Notes under the pieces: generated by a model
Databases searched by the model: none
Seen by the model: the letters and a program-made list of their open reading frames with translations, nothing else
What the model was told of the DNA's origin: nothing
Made by a program: the position numbers and the translations under genes
Part shown: positions 62,054 through 64,000 of the stretch, in pieces
How positions within the stretch are numbered: the stretch's first letter is position 1
Layout: every line of letters starts with the position of its first letter
Source: Allobacillus halotolerans
Lineage (GTDB): Bacteria; Bacillota; Bacilli; Bacillales; Alkalibacillaceae
Direction: 5' to 3'
DNA length: 64,000 nucleotides
Assembly (NCBI RefSeq): GCF_018967645.1
Contig: NZ_JAHLZF010000001.1
Span: 186,001-250,000, forward strand

Positions 62054-63939
62054 TAATCCTCTTCTTCTTCGATAATTTCACCTTTATCAAAGTTGTAGAA
62101 TCGGAATAAATCGCCATAAATAATCTCATCAGAATACGTTAATTCTTGCATGGCTTGTTCTTGTATATCTGTACATGCGCTTTCGTCTGCTATATCACCG
62201 CTAGAACGTTCATAACATGTATCACTTGTATAAATATACTCTTCACCGACCACTGTACCATCTCGCATAGCAATGAAGCCCTTTCGTTCATCAGAAAATA
62301 TATCATTACCAAAAACAATGTCATTTTGATTTTCGATGTCCAACATATTTAAAATAGTCGGTTTAAAGTCGATTTGCCCGGTAACTTTTGAAATGACTTG
62401 ATTATCTTTATTTCCGGGAATATGAATGAATAAAGGTACTCTCTCTAATTGAACCTCGTCATATGGTGTAATTTCTTCTTTTCCGAGAAACTGAGCCATC
62501 GCTTTATTATGGTATGAACTAATTCCATAGTGATCCCCCATAATAACGATGATTGAATCTTCATACATGCCGGCGTCCTTAAGCTCATTGAATAATACTT
62601 CCAAAGACTCATCGAAATAACGAACGGTTTGAAAATACTGGTTTAGTGTCGTTGAATTAGAATCAAATTTGTCAATGCTCGCTTTTTCTTCAGGTAGATC
62701 AAACGGGAAATGATTTGTTAATGAGATCATTTTCAAATAATAAGGTTCTTCTAAATCTTTCATTAGATCAACTGACTGTCTGAAGAACTCTTTATCTTCC
62801 AATCCCCATCCGAAGGAATGTTCATCTCTAACTTCATACGATTCTTGGTCGAAAAATTTATCATAACCCATTGTTTCATACATGGTGTTACGATTCCAAA
62901 AGCTTCCGTTATTCGCATGCATCGAGTAAGATGAGTATCCTTTTTCTTTGATTATTTTAGGTAAGGAATGAAATTCGTTTTGTGCATGCGTAAAATATAC
63001 AGCACTGTTTGGCAAAGGATATAAGCTGTTATCTAAAATGAATTCATGATCAGATGTCTTTCCTAATAATGTTTGATGATAAAAGTTATCAAAATAATAG
63101 CTGTCTTCGACTAAGTCGTTCAGGAATGGAGTGATTTCCTCTCCGTTCAATTCCTTATTAATCACGAAAGACTGTAATGATTCTGCAGCAATGTAGATAA
63201 TATTTTTGTCTTCAGCAATCCCTTTCATGTCCGTTGAGGTTACTTGGTTTGTCGAACGGATTTCTTGGTCGACATATTCTTCAATGTCGTTCATTTCTGA
63301 TCCATCAGCGAATAATCGTTTTGATTGGGTTGATGCCGTTAGAACCATATCATACGCGTGAAAAGCAAAGACCCCTACGTTTTTCACTAAATATTCTCGG
63401 TCAAAGCCACGTTTGAACAACATTGGTCTTTCAATTTCTGCGAGTGTCAAATTAAGTGCTAACGCCGCCAATGAGACGACAATTAACTTTCTTTTGAACA
63501 GACCTGAATATTCCTTAACAGGAAAGGTGTCCCGTTTGGCAAAATAGAAAATGAGAAATACATCTAGAAATAATAATATGTCCGTTAAATGAAACAAAGA
63601 AAATACACTTGATCCCAAGTCTCCCGCGTTGTTAACTTGGAACAAAGTTGGAATCGTTACGAAATCAGTGAAATTTCGGTAATACAGCAAATTTGCAAAA
63701 ACAATTAAACTCATGATCAGTACAGTATATTTAATGTATCGCTTTTGGCTCTTAGGTTTCATCCATACAGCAAGAAACAAAATGAATGCACTGATTGCCA
63801 ATGCATTAATGATCAGAATGGTTTCTTGAAAAATGGATTCAATTGAAAGATTAAAATAAAAGCGGTAGACGATATATGTTTTTACTCCGAGGAGTACAGC
63901 TGCGATTATAAATAATGGTATATGTTTTATTTTACTCAT
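62053..63939 (-). CDS. yqgS: Lipoteichoic acid synthase family protein YqgS
   Basis: A 628-residue LtaS-type enzyme: five membrane segments (1-210) then an extracellular sulfatase-like domain. Mn ligand Glu253 in AAESLQSF, nucleophile Thr295 in GKTSDHEF (Thr300 in S. aureus LtaS), and MGDHYGIS with further ligands. It polymerises glycerol phosphate from phosphatidylglycerol; B. subtilis has four paralogues and context points to YqgS. ATG follows AAGGAGACTTCAC. Confidence 0.9.
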   Translation of the reverse strand: MSKIKHIPLFIIAAVLLGVKTYIVYRFYFNLSIESIFQETILIINALAISAFILFLAVWMKPKSQKRYIKYTVLIMSLIVFANLLYYRNFTDFVTIPTLFQVNNAGDLGSSVFSLFHLTDILLFLDVFLIFYFAKRDTFPVKEYSGLFKRKLIVVSLAALALNLTLAEIERPMLFKRGFDREYLVKNVGVFAFHAYDMVLTASTQSKRLFADGSEMNDIEEYVDQEIRSTNQVTSTDMKGIAEDKNIIYIAAESLQSFVINKELNGEEITPFLNDLVEDSYYFDNFYHQTLLGKTSDHEFILDNSLYPLPNSAVYFTHAQNEFHSLPKIIKEKGYSSYSMHANNGSFWNRNTMYETMGYDKFFDQESYEVRDEHSFGWGLEDKEFFRQSVDLMKDLEEPYYLKMISLTNHFPFDLPEEKASIDKFDSNSTTLNQYFQTVRYFDESLEVLFNELKDAGMYEDSIIVIMGDHYGISSYHNKAMAQFLGKEEITPYDEVQLERVPLFIHIPGNKDNQVISKVTGQIDFKPTILNMLDIENQNDIVFGNDIFSDERKGFIAMRDGTVVGEEYIYTSDTCYERSSGDIADESACTDIQEQAMQELTYSDEIIYGDLFRFYNFDKGEIIEEEED

Positions 63940-64000
63940 GTGAAGTCTCCTTACTTTTATCTCGATATAACTCCCTATATAAATAAGACGAGTTATTAGA

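Noticed and set aside
1-64000. CRISPR arrays, prophage, toxin-antitoxin or restriction systems
   Set aside because: No regular spaced repeats, phage structural genes or such modules were seen; gene order is core Bacillaceae.

Overview
The window looks like a chromosomal core segment of a low-GC, endospore-forming, competence-gene-bearing Bacillaceae, probably a moderately halophilic or alkaliphilic genus of the Virgibacillus/Oceanobacillus/Halobacillus kind. The reasons are the complete spoIIIA operon, spo0A and spoIVB, comGA-GG, gene order that matches the yqg-yqh-yqj part of the B. subtilis map, an OLE RNA locus (known from extremophilic Firmicutes), and many acidic proteins. The genus is an inference; no rRNA is present.

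Layout, left to right. 0-4.1 kb (minus): methylmalonyl-CoA module (carboxyltransferase, epimerase, B12-binding subunit, mutase), then a tiny Prli42 gene (plus). 4.5-6 kb: aromatic acid exporter-like YqjA and bacilliredoxin BrxB. 6.2-14.3 kb (minus): bkdR-bcd-lpdV-bkdAA-bkdAB-bkdB, without ptb and buk, with a regulator that has lost the sigma54-contacting GAFTGA loop. 14.7-15.1 kb: a MITE-like element with inverted ends. 15.2-19.2 kb: an agmatinase-like hydrolase with an altered metal motif, PutP with a 40-residue companion peptide, and aspartokinase III. 19.4-31.7 kb (minus): spo0A, spoIVB, recN, argR, tlyA, dxs, oapA, OLE RNA, ispA, xseB, xseA, folD, nusB. 31.9-34.2 kb: yqhY-accC-accB. 34.5-39.7 kb: spoIIIAA-AH. 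39.9-43.1 kb: efp, Xaa-Pro peptidase, aroQ, yqhR, yqhP. 43.6-47.3 kb: AdoCbl-dependent ribonucleotide reductase NrdJ interrupted by a full-length LAGLIDADG intein. 47.6-52.9 kb: rhodanese, SDR, and a glycine-riboswitch-controlled gcvT-gcvPA-gcvPB operon. 53.3-55.7 kb: yqhH-yqhG. 55.8-60.3 kb: aroK diverging from comGA-GG, then tRNA-Gln. 60.4-64 kb: yqgY, yqgX, yqgW and an LTA-synthase-family protein YqgS.

Functional themes: branched-chain amino acid oxidation supplies acyl-CoA and, through propionyl-CoA, feeds the methylmalonyl-CoA route to succinyl-CoA. Two adenosylcobalamin enzymes (mutase and NrdJ) imply that the cell makes or imports B12. The isoprenoid/DNA-repair operon carries the large OLE RNA and its membrane protein partner OapA, which is the most striking non-coding element here. 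Start sites were moved from the longest reading frame where a good Shine-Dalgarno sequence supports a shorter protein. All family assignments are from reading the sequence, without database searches.
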